The notes under the pieces were generated by a model, which saw only the letters and a list, made by a program, of their open reading frames with translations, was not told the DNA's origin and ran no database searches. The translations under genes were made by a program, and so were the position numbers. A DNA stretch of 49,267 nt, from NCBI RefSeq assembly GCF_029868625.1, contig NZ_JARWOJ010000230.1:1-49267 (forward strand), written 5' to 3'. Numbering within the stretch: position 1 is the stretch's first letter; each line of letters begins with the position of its first letter. This stretch comes from Nocardia neocaledoniensis (GTDB taxonomy: Bacteria; Actinomycetota; Actinomycetes; Mycobacteriales; Mycobacteriaceae). Shown here piece after piece: positions 22,870-33,140 of the stretch.

Positions 22870-25241
22870 AGAGTGGTCCTCGGGCGCACCGCGTTCGCCT
22901 GATCCACCAGCACGAAGCGGGTCCACATGTCCTCGGCTTCGCGCGCCAATGTCCGCAAGCATCGTTCCAACCCCGTCCGCACTCCCTGCTCGGTGAATTC
23001 CACATCCAACAGCTTGCCTGGCGTACCTGGTCGCTGTCCCGACCGGATCCAGCTCAGCGCCGCCTCGAGCACGTGCATGCGCACCTGCGCGGTGCGCGTG
23101 CGCGAGTCCAGGGTGAGCCGTTCGACCCGCGCGCCGGCCTCGCGCAGCAGGGCCTCGTCGAGTTGGGCCGGATCGCGGCGCGCCAGCAGGGTTTCCACCG
23201 CCGAGACCCTGGCCTCGGTGTACATCGACGAGGTGCGCTCCACCTGGTCGAGCACCGCGACCGCGCCGGGGCGGTCGTCGGCCGCGCGCCGCAGCCGGGC
23301 AGCGCCGAAGGCGGCCGAGAGATAGGTGTGGTCGGTGCGCCACACCAGCTCGTAGAGCGCGAGCGCGCGCCGGCGCGCGATGTCATCGGCCGCGCCGAGT
23401 TCCAGTGCGGCCGCCAGCGCGAGCTTGGGCGCTGGTTCGCCGGGCAGCGCGTCGTACACGGCCTCGAAATCGGCGGCGGCGTCGGCGTATTCGCCGGTGA
23501 GCAGCGCGGCCTGGGCGCGGTACCAGACCCGGCGCCAGTCGTAGGCCAGCTCCTCGGCCAGCGCGTCCAGGCGCGCCAGCGCCGCCTCGGCGGCGCCCGC
23601 CTCGAGTTCGGCGCGGACCAGCCGCAGCGGGATCTCCACCGATTCCCCGGAGCCCGTGACCACCGCGCGCAGACCGGCGGTGAGCGCCTCCTCCAGTTCG
23701 GCGGGCGTGGCCGCGTCGGTGGTGGCCAGCAGCGCGGCGCCGCTGTCACCCGGGTCGACCAGCGGCGCGGGCAACCCGGCGATCAGCGCGGCGGGTTCGG
23801 GTGTGGCGCTGTCTATCCCGAAGACGGCGCGCGCCGGGCCGAACGAACTCGACATGCCGGGGCGCGGGCGGCCGTCTTCGGTGGCGAGCACTTCCCGCAG
23901 CACGCCGGTGAGCTGGTCGGCCATCTCCGACATGGAGCCGAACCGGGCCAGCGGGTCGGCGTCGGTGGCGCGCAGCAGGAATCGGTGCAGCGAATCGTGC
24001 TGGGCGAGGAGGGGTTCGGCCTCGGGCGTGGGCAGCGGGCCGAGCTTGCCGTCGACCGTGGCCAGCCGCATCATCAGCACCGCCAGGGTGCGGCCCGCGG
24101 TGTAGACCTCGGTGGCCACGGTGGGGCCGGTCTCGGCGATCTCGGGCGCCTGGTAGCCCAGGGTCCCGTAGATCGGGCTGGTGCGGTCGTCCATCGAGAT
24201 GACCGCGCCGAGGTCGATGAGTTCGAGCCGTTCCTCGGTCTGCATCACGTTGTCGGGCTTGAAATCGCAGTACGCCCAGCCGCGCGCGTGCAGGTAGCCC
24301 AGCGCGGGCAGCATCTCGAGCACGTAGGCGATGGCCTGGGCGGGCGGCAGATAGGTCTTGGTCTCGGCGCGGTGCTTGCGCAGGATCTGCTTGAGCGAGG
24401 TGCCACCGACATAGGCCATCACGATGTAGCCGACCGGCTCACCGTCGGCGTCGGCGTGCTCGGTGAAGTTGTGGATCTTGACGATGTTGGGGTGGTCGAC
24501 CTCGGCGAGGAAGCGCCGCTCGGCCAGCGCGGCCGCCTGCGCGTCGCTGTCGCCGGTGTCGATGAGGCCCTTGAGCACCACCCAGCGCTTGTTGACCCGC
24601 TGGTCGGTGGCCAGATAGATCCAGCCGAGGCCGCCGTGCGCCAGCGCGCCCGCCACCTCGTACTGCCCGCCGACGAGCTCGCCCGCCCGCAGGCGCGGCA
24701 CGAACGAATAGCGGGTGCCACAGTGCGGGCAGAAACCCGCCGTGCGGCCGGGGACGCCGTCGTGGCTGCGCCCGACGGGCTTGTCGCACTTGCCGCAGTA
24801 GCGGTCGGCTTCGGGGACCTGCGGGTCGGCGAGGACCGCGGTGGCCGGGTCGACGCGCGGGACCGGCGGCACCTCGACGAGCCCGGCACCGAGGCGCCCG
24901 CGAGCGGCCGAGCGGGTCGATCCGGAGCGGTGGGTGCGCACCGAGCGGCTCGAGGTGCGTCCGCTGGCGCTGATGGTCGGCGCGGACGGGCTGTAGACCG
25001 CCGTCGCGGTGGGCGCGGTGCCGCAGGTCTCGCAGTAACCGTCGACGATCGTTCCGCCGCAGCCCGGTTCGGCGCAGACGCCCGGCGCCGGGGGTGGCGG
25101 CGGTGGAGCGCCGTTGCGCGGTTGCGCCGTGGTCCGCGCCGAGCGCCCACCGGCGGGCGCGGCCACCACGGGCGCGGTGCCGCAGACGGCGCAGTAACCG
25201 TCCTCGACGGCGCCGCCGCACCCCGGTTCACTACAGATCAT
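22866..25241 (-). CDS. pknG: Serine/threonine protein kinase PknG
   Basis: 791 residues. Residues 1-~75 hold two extra zinc ribbons (CSEPGCGG...YCAVCG and CAEPGCGG...YCETCG) linked by Pro-rich sequence. The PknG rubredoxin-like domain follows (CGKCDKP...GFCPHCG), then the kinase domain (Lys in WVVLKGL, YCDFKPDN catalytic loop, LIDLGAV in place of DFG, GYQAPEI), then a TPR domain to the end (WYRAQAALLTGEYADAAADFE). The order and many blocks match remembered mycobacterial PknG (~750 residues), which phosphorylates the FHA protein GarA to control glutamate and 2-oxoglutarate metabolism. The zinc-ribbon extension replaces the short disordered tail of the mycobacterial protein. The ATG overlaps the upstream stop. 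Confidence 0.95.
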   Translation of the reverse strand: MICSEPGCGGAVEDGYCAVCGTAPVVAAPAGGRSARTTAQPRNGAPPPPPPAPGVCAEPGCGGTIVDGYCETCGTAPTATAVYSPSAPTISASGRTSSRSVRTHRSGSTRSAARGRLGAGLVEVPPVPRVDPATAVLADPQVPEADRYCGKCDKPVGRSHDGVPGRTAGFCPHCGTRYSFVPRLRAGELVGGQYEVAGALAHGGLGWIYLATDQRVNKRWVVLKGLIDTGDSDAQAAALAERRFLAEVDHPNIVKIHNFTEHADADGEPVGYIVMAYVGGTSLKQILRKHRAETKTYLPPAQAIAYVLEMLPALGYLHARGWAYCDFKPDNVMQTEERLELIDLGAVISMDDRTSPIYGTLGYQAPEIAETGPTVATEVYTAGRTLAVLMMRLATVDGKLGPLPTPEAEPLLAQHDSLHRFLLRATDADPLARFGSMSEMADQLTGVLREVLATEDGRPRPGMSSSFGPARAVFGIDSATPEPAALIAGLPAPLVDPGDSGAALLATTDAATPAELEEALTAGLRAVVTGSGESVEIPLRLVRAELEAGAAEAALARLDALAEELAYDWRRVWYRAQAALLTGEYADAAADFEAVYDALPGEPAPKLALAAALELGAADDIARRRALALYELVWRTDHTYLSAAFGAARLRRAADDRPGAVAVLDQVERTSSMYTEARVSAVETLLARRDPAQLDEALLREAGARVERLTLDSRTRTAQVRMHVLEAALSWIRSGQRPGTPGKLLDVEFTEQGVRTGLERCLRTLAREAEDMWTRFVLVDQANAVRPRTTL

Positions 25242-26410
25242 GCTGTCCGCCCCGCTTTCTCCCCGATGATCGAACGATAGTCGGCGACCGCCCGGGTGAC
25301 CGCGGCCAGATCGCATGGTGTGCGGCTGAGCAGGCCCGCGGCGATGCGGTCGGCGGCCAGGACGTCGCGGTCCTCGCTCACGCCCAGCCGCGAGGCCTTG
25401 GCCCGGTAGGAGGTGAGCCTGCCCCGCAACTCGGCGCGCCGGTCGAGCAGTCCGCGCGCCAATTCCGCCCGCCGCGTGGCGGTCTCGGCCGCCGTCGCGG
25501 CCCTGGCGCGCAGGGCGAGCAGGTGTTCGACGGTCGGCCTGGTCGGTTCGGCGCCGAGGGTGTCGAGTTCGGCGCGCAGCCGCTGCGCCGGTTCACCGCC
25601 GTCGGGCAGGGCGCCCGTGATGATCTTGTGCGCGGCCTGTGCCGCGGTGACGTCGGCGTCGCGCTGGAGTTCGGTGACCTCGCGCAGCCTGCGGCGCAGT
25701 GCGTCGACGGCGCCGGGCAGATCGGCCGCGATCGCGAGATGGTCGGCGTGCCGGGCGGTCTCGGTCTCGATCAGGGCCGTGACGGCGGCGAGCGCCGTCT
25801 CGATCTCGCCCTCGGCGAAGCCGAGTGGATCGGTGCCCGCGCGGCGCAGCAGTGTCGCCACCGGCTCGGCGGCGGCGTCGAGCGCGCCACGGGCCTGCTC
25901 GATCCGCTGTTGCAGGGGCGCCAGCGCGCCGAGCACCCGCCGGTCCACGGCCGCGACCTCGTCGGCGAACGGGGCGACGAAGGCGAACGCCGCCCGCATC
26001 CGGTCCAGCGAGTCTGCGATGCCGACGGTCACGATGGTCTCCCCCGGACCGGTGAGTCCGCGCTCGGACAGCGGGATCGCAATCCTGGCGATCTCGTGCG
26101 GGCGGCCGCGCAGCAGCTCGGTCAGGCGCGCGCGGGCGCGGTCGTCGACGCGCGCCCTGCCGCCACGCACCGACTCGGCCTCGGACAGGATGGCGCGCAC
26201 CCGGCCCAGGTCCTCCCACAGTTCCCCAAGCGCGGTCTGCACCGGCGTCCACCGGCGCGCGGTCTCCCCCGTGGGCGGATACCGGCGGACCAGGGCGAGG
26301 CCGGGGTGCCGGTCCAGCTCGAGCAGGGTGGTGGTCACGGTGGCCAGTTCCGCCGTGCGCGTGGCGAGTTCGCGATCGAGCTCGGCGAGGCCGAGCATCG
26401 GCGAGGTCAT
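25238..26410 (-). CDS. Coiled-coil protein between glnH and pknG, unknown function
   Basis: 390 residues, almost entirely helical and Ala/Arg/Glu-rich with heptad-like patterns (LAELDRELATRTAELATVTTTLLELD; ETARHADHLAIAADLPGAVDALRRRLREVTELQRD). It has no membrane helix, signal peptide or known enzymatic motif. It overlaps glnH and pknG by ATGA at both ends, so it is translated in step with them. The mycobacterial glnX-glnH-pknG operon as I know it has no gene here. It may be a scaffold joining the membrane sensor to the kinase (inference). Confidence 0.8.
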   Translation of the reverse strand: MTSPMLGLAELDRELATRTAELATVTTTLLELDRHPGLALVRRYPPTGETARRWTPVQTALGELWEDLGRVRAILSEAESVRGGRARVDDRARARLTELLRGRPHEIARIAIPLSERGLTGPGETIVTVGIADSLDRMRAAFAFVAPFADEVAAVDRRVLGALAPLQQRIEQARGALDAAAEPVATLLRRAGTDPLGFAEGEIETALAAVTALIETETARHADHLAIAADLPGAVDALRRRLREVTELQRDADVTAAQAAHKIITGALPDGGEPAQRLRAELDTLGAEPTRPTVEHLLALRARAATAAETATRRAELARGLLDRRAELRGRLTSYRAKASRLGVSEDRDVLAADRIAAGLLSRTPCDLAAVTRAVADYRSIIGEKAGRTA

Positions 26411-27375
26411 CCGACGTACCGGGGCACCGGCATCACCGGCGGGCCGAGGGTCGACAGGTGCTGCTGGTAGATCCGCTGCCACGAACCGTCGGTCCGCATC
26501 CGATCCAGCACGCCGTTGACGAACCGGACCAGGTCATCGCTGCCCTTGGGTACCCCGACCGCGTACGCGCCCGCGCCGATCGATTCGCCGACCAGCTCGA
26601 GGTTGCGGTCCTGGGCGACCAGGCCGGCCAGGATCGGCTCGTCGCCGCTGATCGCGTCGACCGTGCCCTGCTGCAGGGCGACCAGGCAATCGGTCCAGTT
26701 GGTCACGCCGAACACGGTGGGTACCGTCGGCAGCGCGAACAGCGGTGCGGCGGCCGTGGTGCCCTTGGTGAAGCACACCCGCTTGCCCGCCAGCCCGGCG
26801 GCGTCGGTGATGCCCGAACCCTTCGGTGCCGCGATGCGTTGCGCCGCCCGGTAATAGACGCCGGAGAAGTCGACGTCGCGGCGCCGTTCGCAGGTGGCGG
26901 AGAAGGTCCGCACGATCATGTCGACCTTCTTCTCCTGCAGCAGCGGGATCCGGTCGGCGGCGGAGACGGAGCGCAGTTCGATCTTGTTCGGATCACCGAA
27001 CAGGTCACGCGCGATCTCACGGGCCAGGTCGATGTCGAAGCCCTCCAACCGTCCGGTCGACGGGTTGCGGAAGCCGAACATGTAGGTGTTCTGATCCACG
27101 CCGACCCGCAACCGGCCGTTGGCGACGATGGCCGCCATCGACGACCCGGCCGGCATCGCGCCGGGACTCGGCTGCGAGGTGGGTGCCAGGGTCGCCTCGG
27201 TGTCGCAGGTTCCGGTGCCCTCGGCGGTGGGCGCGCTGGTGATCGCCTCGGCGCCGGGCAGTGGCGGCGCGACCGCGGTGGCGGCGATGTTCGACGGCTC
27301 CGGCGCGTCTCCGCACCCGGCCACCAGGACGAACGCCGCGGCCACGGCCACCAACAGGGGACGCCTGGTTCTCAT
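26407..27375 (-). CDS. glnH: Amino-acid-binding lipoprotein GlnH of the PknG pathway
   Basis: 322 residues. Lipoprotein signal with lipobox LVAGC (Cys21), a ~60-residue Pro/Thr/Ala-rich spacer, and a type 3 periplasmic-binding domain (LRVGVDQNTYMFGFRNPSTGRLEGFDIDLAREIA, then RIPLLQEKKVDMIVRTFSATCERRRDVDFS, then AISGDEPILAGLVAQD). The family binds aspartate, glutamate or glutamine. No ABC permease or ATPase is nearby; as in mycobacteria it should present the ligand to the membrane sensor GlnX rather than to a transporter. ATGA overlaps on both sides. Confidence 0.92.
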   Translation of the reverse strand: MRTRRPLLVAVAAAFVLVAGCGDAPEPSNIAATAVAPPLPGAEAITSAPTAEGTGTCDTEATLAPTSQPSPGAMPAGSSMAAIVANGRLRVGVDQNTYMFGFRNPSTGRLEGFDIDLAREIARDLFGDPNKIELRSVSAADRIPLLQEKKVDMIVRTFSATCERRRDVDFSGVYYRAAQRIAAPKGSGITDAAGLAGKRVCFTKGTTAAAPLFALPTVPTVFGVTNWTDCLVALQQGTVDAISGDEPILAGLVAQDRNLELVGESIGAGAYAVGVPKGSDDLVRFVNGVLDRMRTDGSWQRIYQQHLSTLGPPVMPVPRYVG

Positions 27376-28643
27376 AGGAATTCCTTGATTCGAGGCCACA
27401 GGCCGGTGACCACCGCACCGGCGGCGGCCAGCAGCAGGAGCAGGGTGCCGAAGGGGCTCAGCGTGAAGGTGTCGCCCGCGGCGTCGACGCCGTCGCGCAG
27501 GTCGGCCCGCGCCTGGGCGAGCGCGTCGCGCAGTTCGTGATCGAGGCGGGCGAAGCTGGTGGCCGAGCTGTCGGGAGCGGTGCCGATGGCCTGGGTGACG
27601 GCGCCGGCGTAGTCGGCCTTCTCGTAGGCGGTGCGCTGGGCGTTGTGGCCCGCGGTCCAATTCGTCAGCGCCCTGGCGGCTTCCGAGTCAGCGGCGCCCG
27701 CGGCGGCGAGGCGCTTCTCCAGGTCGACGGTGTGGGTCTGGAAGGCCGCCTCGGGGGCGGTGATGTCGCCGCGGGTGATCAGCGCCAGCGTCTCGTCGGT
27801 GCGGGCCTGCTGGGCCAGGATGCGCGCGCCGGCCAGATTCTCCACGCGCGCACCGGCTCCCGCGTCGCCGGTGTCGAGCAACTGGGCGGCGGTGAGCGTC
27901 GCGCCTGCCGACCACACGATGGCCAGCAGGGCGGCCGCCGCGGCCAGCGCCACCCCGGCGTTGACGAGCCGATTGGTGCGGCGCAGCAACAGCACCGAGC
28001 CGACCGCGCAGGCGAGCAGCACCAGCAGCAGGAGCACGATCGTGGTCATCGGCAGCGCGCCGATGCGGCGCTGGTCCTCGCGGACGGCGGCGAAGCGGGC
28101 CTGGTTGAGCTGCTCGGCCTGGGGCAGCAACGAGGTCTGCATCAGGTCCGAGGCCTGGCGCAGATAGGCCGAACCCACCGGGAAGCCCTGCCGGTTGTTG
28201 GCGCGCGCGGTCTCCACCAGGCCGGTGTAGGTCGGCAGATCCGCGGCGATGCGCGCGACGATGGCCCTGGACCGGGCGTCGGTGGCGCCCGCTGTCGCCT
28301 CGGCCAGCGCGGCGGCGGCGTCGGCGAGTGCCTGCTCGTAGGAGTCACGGACCTGCGGTGATTCGACGCCGCCGGACAGGAAGGCGGTCGCCGCGCCGGC
28401 GTCGGCGGCCGAGAGCGACACGTACAGGCTCTGGGCGGCGAAGGCCAGTGGCTCGGTGCGGTCCAGGACCTGGTCCGCACGCGTGATCTTCGCGCCGAGC
28501 TGCTGGCCCGCGGTCGATCCGGCGATCAGACAGGCCACCGTGGTCACGACGAGGACCACCGCGATCACACCCGGTGTCGTCGCGGCGAAACGCCGCACCC
28601 ACATCCCCGCGTCTCGGATGGTCGCCGGTAGGCGAGATCCCAC
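27372..28643 (-). CDS. glnX: GlnX-like membrane sensor of the PknG pathway
   Basis: 423 residues from a GTG with a strong AAGGAGG ribosome site. Topology: one helix at ~24-46, an extracytoplasmic helical domain, two helices at ~200-250, a second extracytoplasmic helical domain, and a last helix at ~398-418. This matches the four-helix, two-loop GlnX (Rv0412c-type) protein that senses GlnH with bound amino acid and signals to PknG. The two extracellular domains look like duplicated four-helix bundles (FAAQSLYVSLSAADAGAATAFLSGG and EDLAGARIL-like segments). First gene of a seven-gene operon. Confidence 0.87.
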   Translation of the reverse strand: MGSRLPATIRDAGMWVRRFAATTPGVIAVVLVVTTVACLIAGSTAGQQLGAKITRADQVLDRTEPLAFAAQSLYVSLSAADAGAATAFLSGGVESPQVRDSYEQALADAAAALAEATAGATDARSRAIVARIAADLPTYTGLVETARANNRQGFPVGSAYLRQASDLMQTSLLPQAEQLNQARFAAVREDQRRIGALPMTTIVLLLLVLLACAVGSVLLLRRTNRLVNAGVALAAAAALLAIVWSAGATLTAAQLLDTGDAGAGARVENLAGARILAQQARTDETLALITRGDITAPEAAFQTHTVDLEKRLAAAGAADSEAARALTNWTAGHNAQRTAYEKADYAGAVTQAIGTAPDSSATSFARLDHELRDALAQARADLRDGVDAAGDTFTLSPFGTLLLLLAAAGAVVTGLWPRIKEFL

Positions 28644-28684
28644 ACCGTCCTCCTTCGTCTCCCCGGGCGGTGTCTTCGATCGCG

Positions 28685-28690
28685 ATAGTA
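28685..28690 (-). promoter_or_regulatory. -10 hexamer TACTAT for the glnX-pknG operon
   Basis: On the minus strand TACTAT lies 41 bases upstream of the glnX GTG and fits TAnnnT. No clear -35 is visible. It would drive a leadered transcript in keeping with the strong ribosome-binding site. Confidence 0.4.
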
Positions 28691-28767
28691 CGGGAGGCGC
28701 TGAGAATTCGCCCGGGTACCAGAAGCGGCCGCGCGCAACCGGTTCGGGCGCCGCGGACCGGACGAAC

Positions 28768-28809
28768 GGACGGGGTCCGTCACACCCGGTGGTGTGACGG
28801 ACCCCGTCC
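28768..28809. terminator. Strong 19-bp perfect hairpin after the BVMO gene
   Basis: GGACGGGGTCCGTCACACC pairs perfectly with GGTGTGACGGACCCCGTCC around a CGGT loop. It lies 20 bases past the stop of the minus-strand monooxygenase gene and upstream of the glnX promoter. It is an I-shaped actinobacterial terminator without a U tract, insulating the two units. Confidence 0.85.
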
Positions 28810-28829
28810 GCGTCGCGTGATGCCCCTGA

Positions 28830-30329
28830 TCAGGCGTTGGCGACCTTTTCGGCGGGCTCGACGGCGGTGCCGACCTTGCTGAAGCGCAGGACGCCGTCCT
28901 CGATGGGCGCCTTGTGCATCAGTGTGCGGTCGCGGTAGTAGTTGTTGACCAGTTTCCAGGCGCCGCGCGCACCCTGACGAGGCATTTCGCCGTTGCCGCG
29001 CTGGATGTAGCCGGAGGTGAGCGCGCCACCCATCAGCGACTCCTCGGCGATGTCCTCGGGGTTGGCGTGCACCTCGAAGGTGGTGTAGCCGCGGTCGCGC
29101 ATGATGTTGAGGACGCGGCACAGGTAGGCGGCGGCGAGGTCGGCCTTCAACGTCCACGAGGCGTTGGTGTAGCCGATGATCATCAGGAAGTTCGGGATGT
29201 CGGAGTACAGGACGCTCTTGTAGGCGACCGTCTCGTTCATCTTCACCGGCTCGTCGTCGATGCTCATGGTCGCCCCGCCCAGGATCTGGACGTTGAGACC
29301 GGTGGCGGTGACGATGATGTCGGCCTCGAGCTCCTGCCCCGACTCGGTCAGGATGCCCTTCTCGGTGAACTTCGCGATCCGGTCGGTGACGATGTCGGCC
29401 TTGCCGGACTTGAGCACCTTGAACAGGTCGCCGTTGGGCACCACGCACAGCCGCTGGTCCCACGGGTTGTAGGACGGGGTGAAGTGGCGCAGGTCGACCT
29501 TGTTGCCCAGCTGCAGGCGCACCTGCGCCAGCATCAGCTTCTTGGCCAGCTCGGGGTTGGTGCGCGAGAGCTGGAAGCTGGCGCGCTGCAGCGCGATGTT
29601 GCGGGCGCGGCCGATCTTGTAGGCGATCGCGTCGGGCACGCGGGTCTTCTTGAAGCCGATCGCGACCGGGTCGTCCGACGGCAGCGCCTGGATCCAGGTG
29701 GGCGAGCGCTGCAGCATGGTGACGTGCGCGGCCTTGTCGGCCATGGACGGGATCAGCGTGATCGCGGTGGCGCCGGAGCCGATGACGACGACCTTCTTGC
29801 CCGTGTAGTCCAGGTCCTCGGGCCAGTGCTGCGGGTGCACGATCTGCCCCGTGAAGTCGGCCTCACCGGGGAACTCGGGGCGGTAGCCCTTGTCGTAGTT
29901 GTAGTAGCCGCTGGCGCCGACGACGAAGTCGGCGGTCCAGGTCTCGGTCTCGCCGGTCGCCTCGATCAGCGCCTCGACGGTCCACTGCGCGCGGGACCGG
30001 TCGAAGTTCAGGTGGACGACCTTGCGACCGAAGTTGATGTGGTCGGTGACGCCGTATTCCTTGGCGGTGTCCTCGACGTACTGCCGGATGCTGGCGCCGT
30101 CGGCGAGCACCTTGGTGCCGATCCAGGGCCGGAACCCGAAGCCGAAGGTGAGCATGTCCGAGTCGGAGCGGATGCCGGGGTACTTGAACAGATCCCAGGT
30201 GCCGCCGATGTTCTCCCGGCGCTCGAGGATCGCGTAGCTGCGTCCGGTCTGCTCGCGAGTCAGGTGACAGGCCGTGCCGATTCCGGACAGGCCAGCGCCG
30301 ATGATCAGTACGTCGACATGCCGCGTCAT
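28830..30329 (-). CDS. Baeyer-Villiger/flavin-containing monooxygenase, EthA-like
   Basis: 499 residues. FAD motif GAGLSG at 11-16, then GGTWDLFKYPGIRSDSDM. The Baeyer-Villiger fingerprint FTGQIVHPQHWPED is followed by the NADPH motif VIGSGATA. The block NPWDQRLCVVPNGDLFK and the ATGLN segment are typical of the EthA group. M. tuberculosis EthA (489 residues) activates ethionamide; its natural role is oxidation of ketones or thioethers. No ethR-like TetR gene is adjacent, which differs from the mycobacterial locus. The ATG at 30329 starts two residues before the Rossmann strand region as in EthA. A very strong terminator follows. Confidence 0.9.
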   Translation of the reverse strand: MTRHVDVLIIGAGLSGIGTACHLTREQTGRSYAILERRENIGGTWDLFKYPGIRSDSDMLTFGFGFRPWIGTKVLADGASIRQYVEDTAKEYGVTDHINFGRKVVHLNFDRSRAQWTVEALIEATGETETWTADFVVGASGYYNYDKGYRPEFPGEADFTGQIVHPQHWPEDLDYTGKKVVVIGSGATAITLIPSMADKAAHVTMLQRSPTWIQALPSDDPVAIGFKKTRVPDAIAYKIGRARNIALQRASFQLSRTNPELAKKLMLAQVRLQLGNKVDLRHFTPSYNPWDQRLCVVPNGDLFKVLKSGKADIVTDRIAKFTEKGILTESGQELEADIIVTATGLNVQILGGATMSIDDEPVKMNETVAYKSVLYSDIPNFLMIIGYTNASWTLKADLAAAYLCRVLNIMRDRGYTTFEVHANPEDIAEESLMGGALTSGYIQRGNGEMPRQGARGAWKLVNNYYRDRTLMHKAPIEDGVLRFSKVGTAVEPAEKVANA

Positions 30330-30391
30330 TGAGGAAACTCGTTTCGTGAGGGTCGTCGCCGCCCGGGCATCGTCGCCCGAGCCTGCTTCGA

Positions 30392-30416
30392 GGTTACGTG
30401 TTTCGCATGGTTACGT
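30392..30416. promoter_or_regulatory. 17-bp-spaced direct repeat GGTTACGT in a divergent promoter region
   Basis: GGTTACGT occurs at 30392-30399 and 30409-30416 in the 171-base gap between the divergent EthA-like and SsuD-like genes. It may be an operator or the core of a promoter. No regulator gene is nearby. Confidence 0.35.
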
Positions 30417-30500
30417 CTAGTTTGGCGCGACGTGCCGGAGTTGCGCGCACGGTGATCAGAATCCGTGACGGGGCCGGGCCCGCCGGTCAGCATCAGTGGC

Positions 30501-31655
30501 ATGACCGAGCAAACACTGTCGTTCCACTGGTTCCTGCCCACCTACGGCGATTCGCGGGGGCTGGTCGCGGGCGGCCACGGCAGTTTCATGTCCGGCGATC
30601 GCCCGGCCACGCTGCGTTACCTGAACCAGCTGACCGCCGCGGCCGAGGACAACGGTTTCGAGGGTGTGCTGACCCCGACCGGCGCGTGGTGCGAGGACGC
30701 CTGGCTGACCACGGCCATGCTGGTGCAGACCAGCGAGACGCTGAAGTTCCTGGTGGCGCTACGACCCGGCCTGACCAGCCCGACCCTGGCCGCGCAGATG
30801 GCGGCGACCTTCCAGCGCCATTCGGGCGGCCGGTTGCTGCTCAACGTCGTCACCGGCGGGGAGCCGCGCGAACAGCAGGCCTACGGCGACTTCCTCGACA
30901 AGGCCGAGCGCTACGCCAGGACGGGCGAGTTCCTGCACATCGTGCGCGAGCTGTGGCGTTCCACCGAGCCGTTCAGCTTCACCGGCGAGCACCTGCGGGT
31001 GCGCGACGCGCTGCTGAGCGCGCGGCCGGATCCGATCCCGCCGGTGTTCTTCGGCGGTTCCTCCGGTCCGGCCGGTCCGGTGGCCGCCCGCTATGCCGAC
31101 ACCTATCTGACCTGGGGCGAACCCCTCGACGCGGTCGCGAAGAAGCTCGACTGGATCCGCGGGCTCGCCGCGCTAGAGGGCCGCACCGTGGACTTCGGCC
31201 TGCGCATCCATGTGATCAGCCGCGACACCGCCGCCGAGGCGTGGGCCGAGGCCGACCGGCTGCTGGCAGGCATCGCGCCCGGCGAGATCGCCCGGGTGCA
31301 GGCCAGCCTCGCCCAGAGCGAGTCCGAGGGCCAGCGCCGGATGGCCCGGCTGCACGAGGGCCGCACCGACGGCCTCGAGATCGCGCCCAACCTGTGGGCC
31401 GGTGTCGGACTGGTGCGTGGCGGGGCCGGGACGGCGCTGGTGGGTTCGCACGCCGAAGTGGCCGAGCGGCTGCTCGAGTACGCCGCGCTCGGCATCGACC
31501 ACTTCATCCTGTCGGGCTACCCGCACCTCGAAGAGGCCTACTGGTTCGGCGAGGGCGTTCTGCCGATCCTGGAGCGCAAGGGCGTGTGGCGGCATCCGTC
31601 GCGGCCCGCCGCGGCGCCGGTGGTGACGCCGTTCACCGCGGCGGCCAGCAGCTGA
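30501..31655 (+). CDS. FMNH2-dependent alkanesulfonate monooxygenase-like (SsuD)
   Basis: 384 residues, luciferase-like monooxygenase of SsuD length (~380). Blocks shared with SsuD: FHWFLPTYGD near the N terminus, TLKFLVALRPGLTSPTLAAQMAATFQ, LLLNVVTGG, PPVFFGGSSGPAGPVAARYADTYLTWGEP, GLRIHVISR, LVGSHAEVAERL and HFILSGYPHLEEAYWFGEGVLP. It should cleave sulfonates to sulfite and aldehyde using reduced FMN from a partner reductase. No ssuABC transporter or reductase is in this window. The ATG at 30501 matches the usual SsuD N-terminus. Confidence 0.88.
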   Translation: MTEQTLSFHWFLPTYGDSRGLVAGGHGSFMSGDRPATLRYLNQLTAAAEDNGFEGVLTPTGAWCEDAWLTTAMLVQTSETLKFLVALRPGLTSPTLAAQMAATFQRHSGGRLLLNVVTGGEPREQQAYGDFLDKAERYARTGEFLHIVRELWRSTEPFSFTGEHLRVRDALLSARPDPIPPVFFGGSSGPAGPVAARYADTYLTWGEPLDAVAKKLDWIRGLAALEGRTVDFGLRIHVISRDTAAEAWAEADRLLAGIAPGEIARVQASLAQSESEGQRRMARLHEGRTDGLEIAPNLWAGVGLVRGGAGTALVGSHAEVAERLLEYAALGIDHFILSGYPHLEEAYWFGEGVLPILERKGVWRHPSRPAAAPVVTPFTAAASS

Positions 31656-31659
31656 GGGT

Positions 31660-33105
<1,446 letters not shown>

Positions 33106-33140
33106 TCAGAGCGTCAGGCAGGCGATTGTGCCCGAGCACG

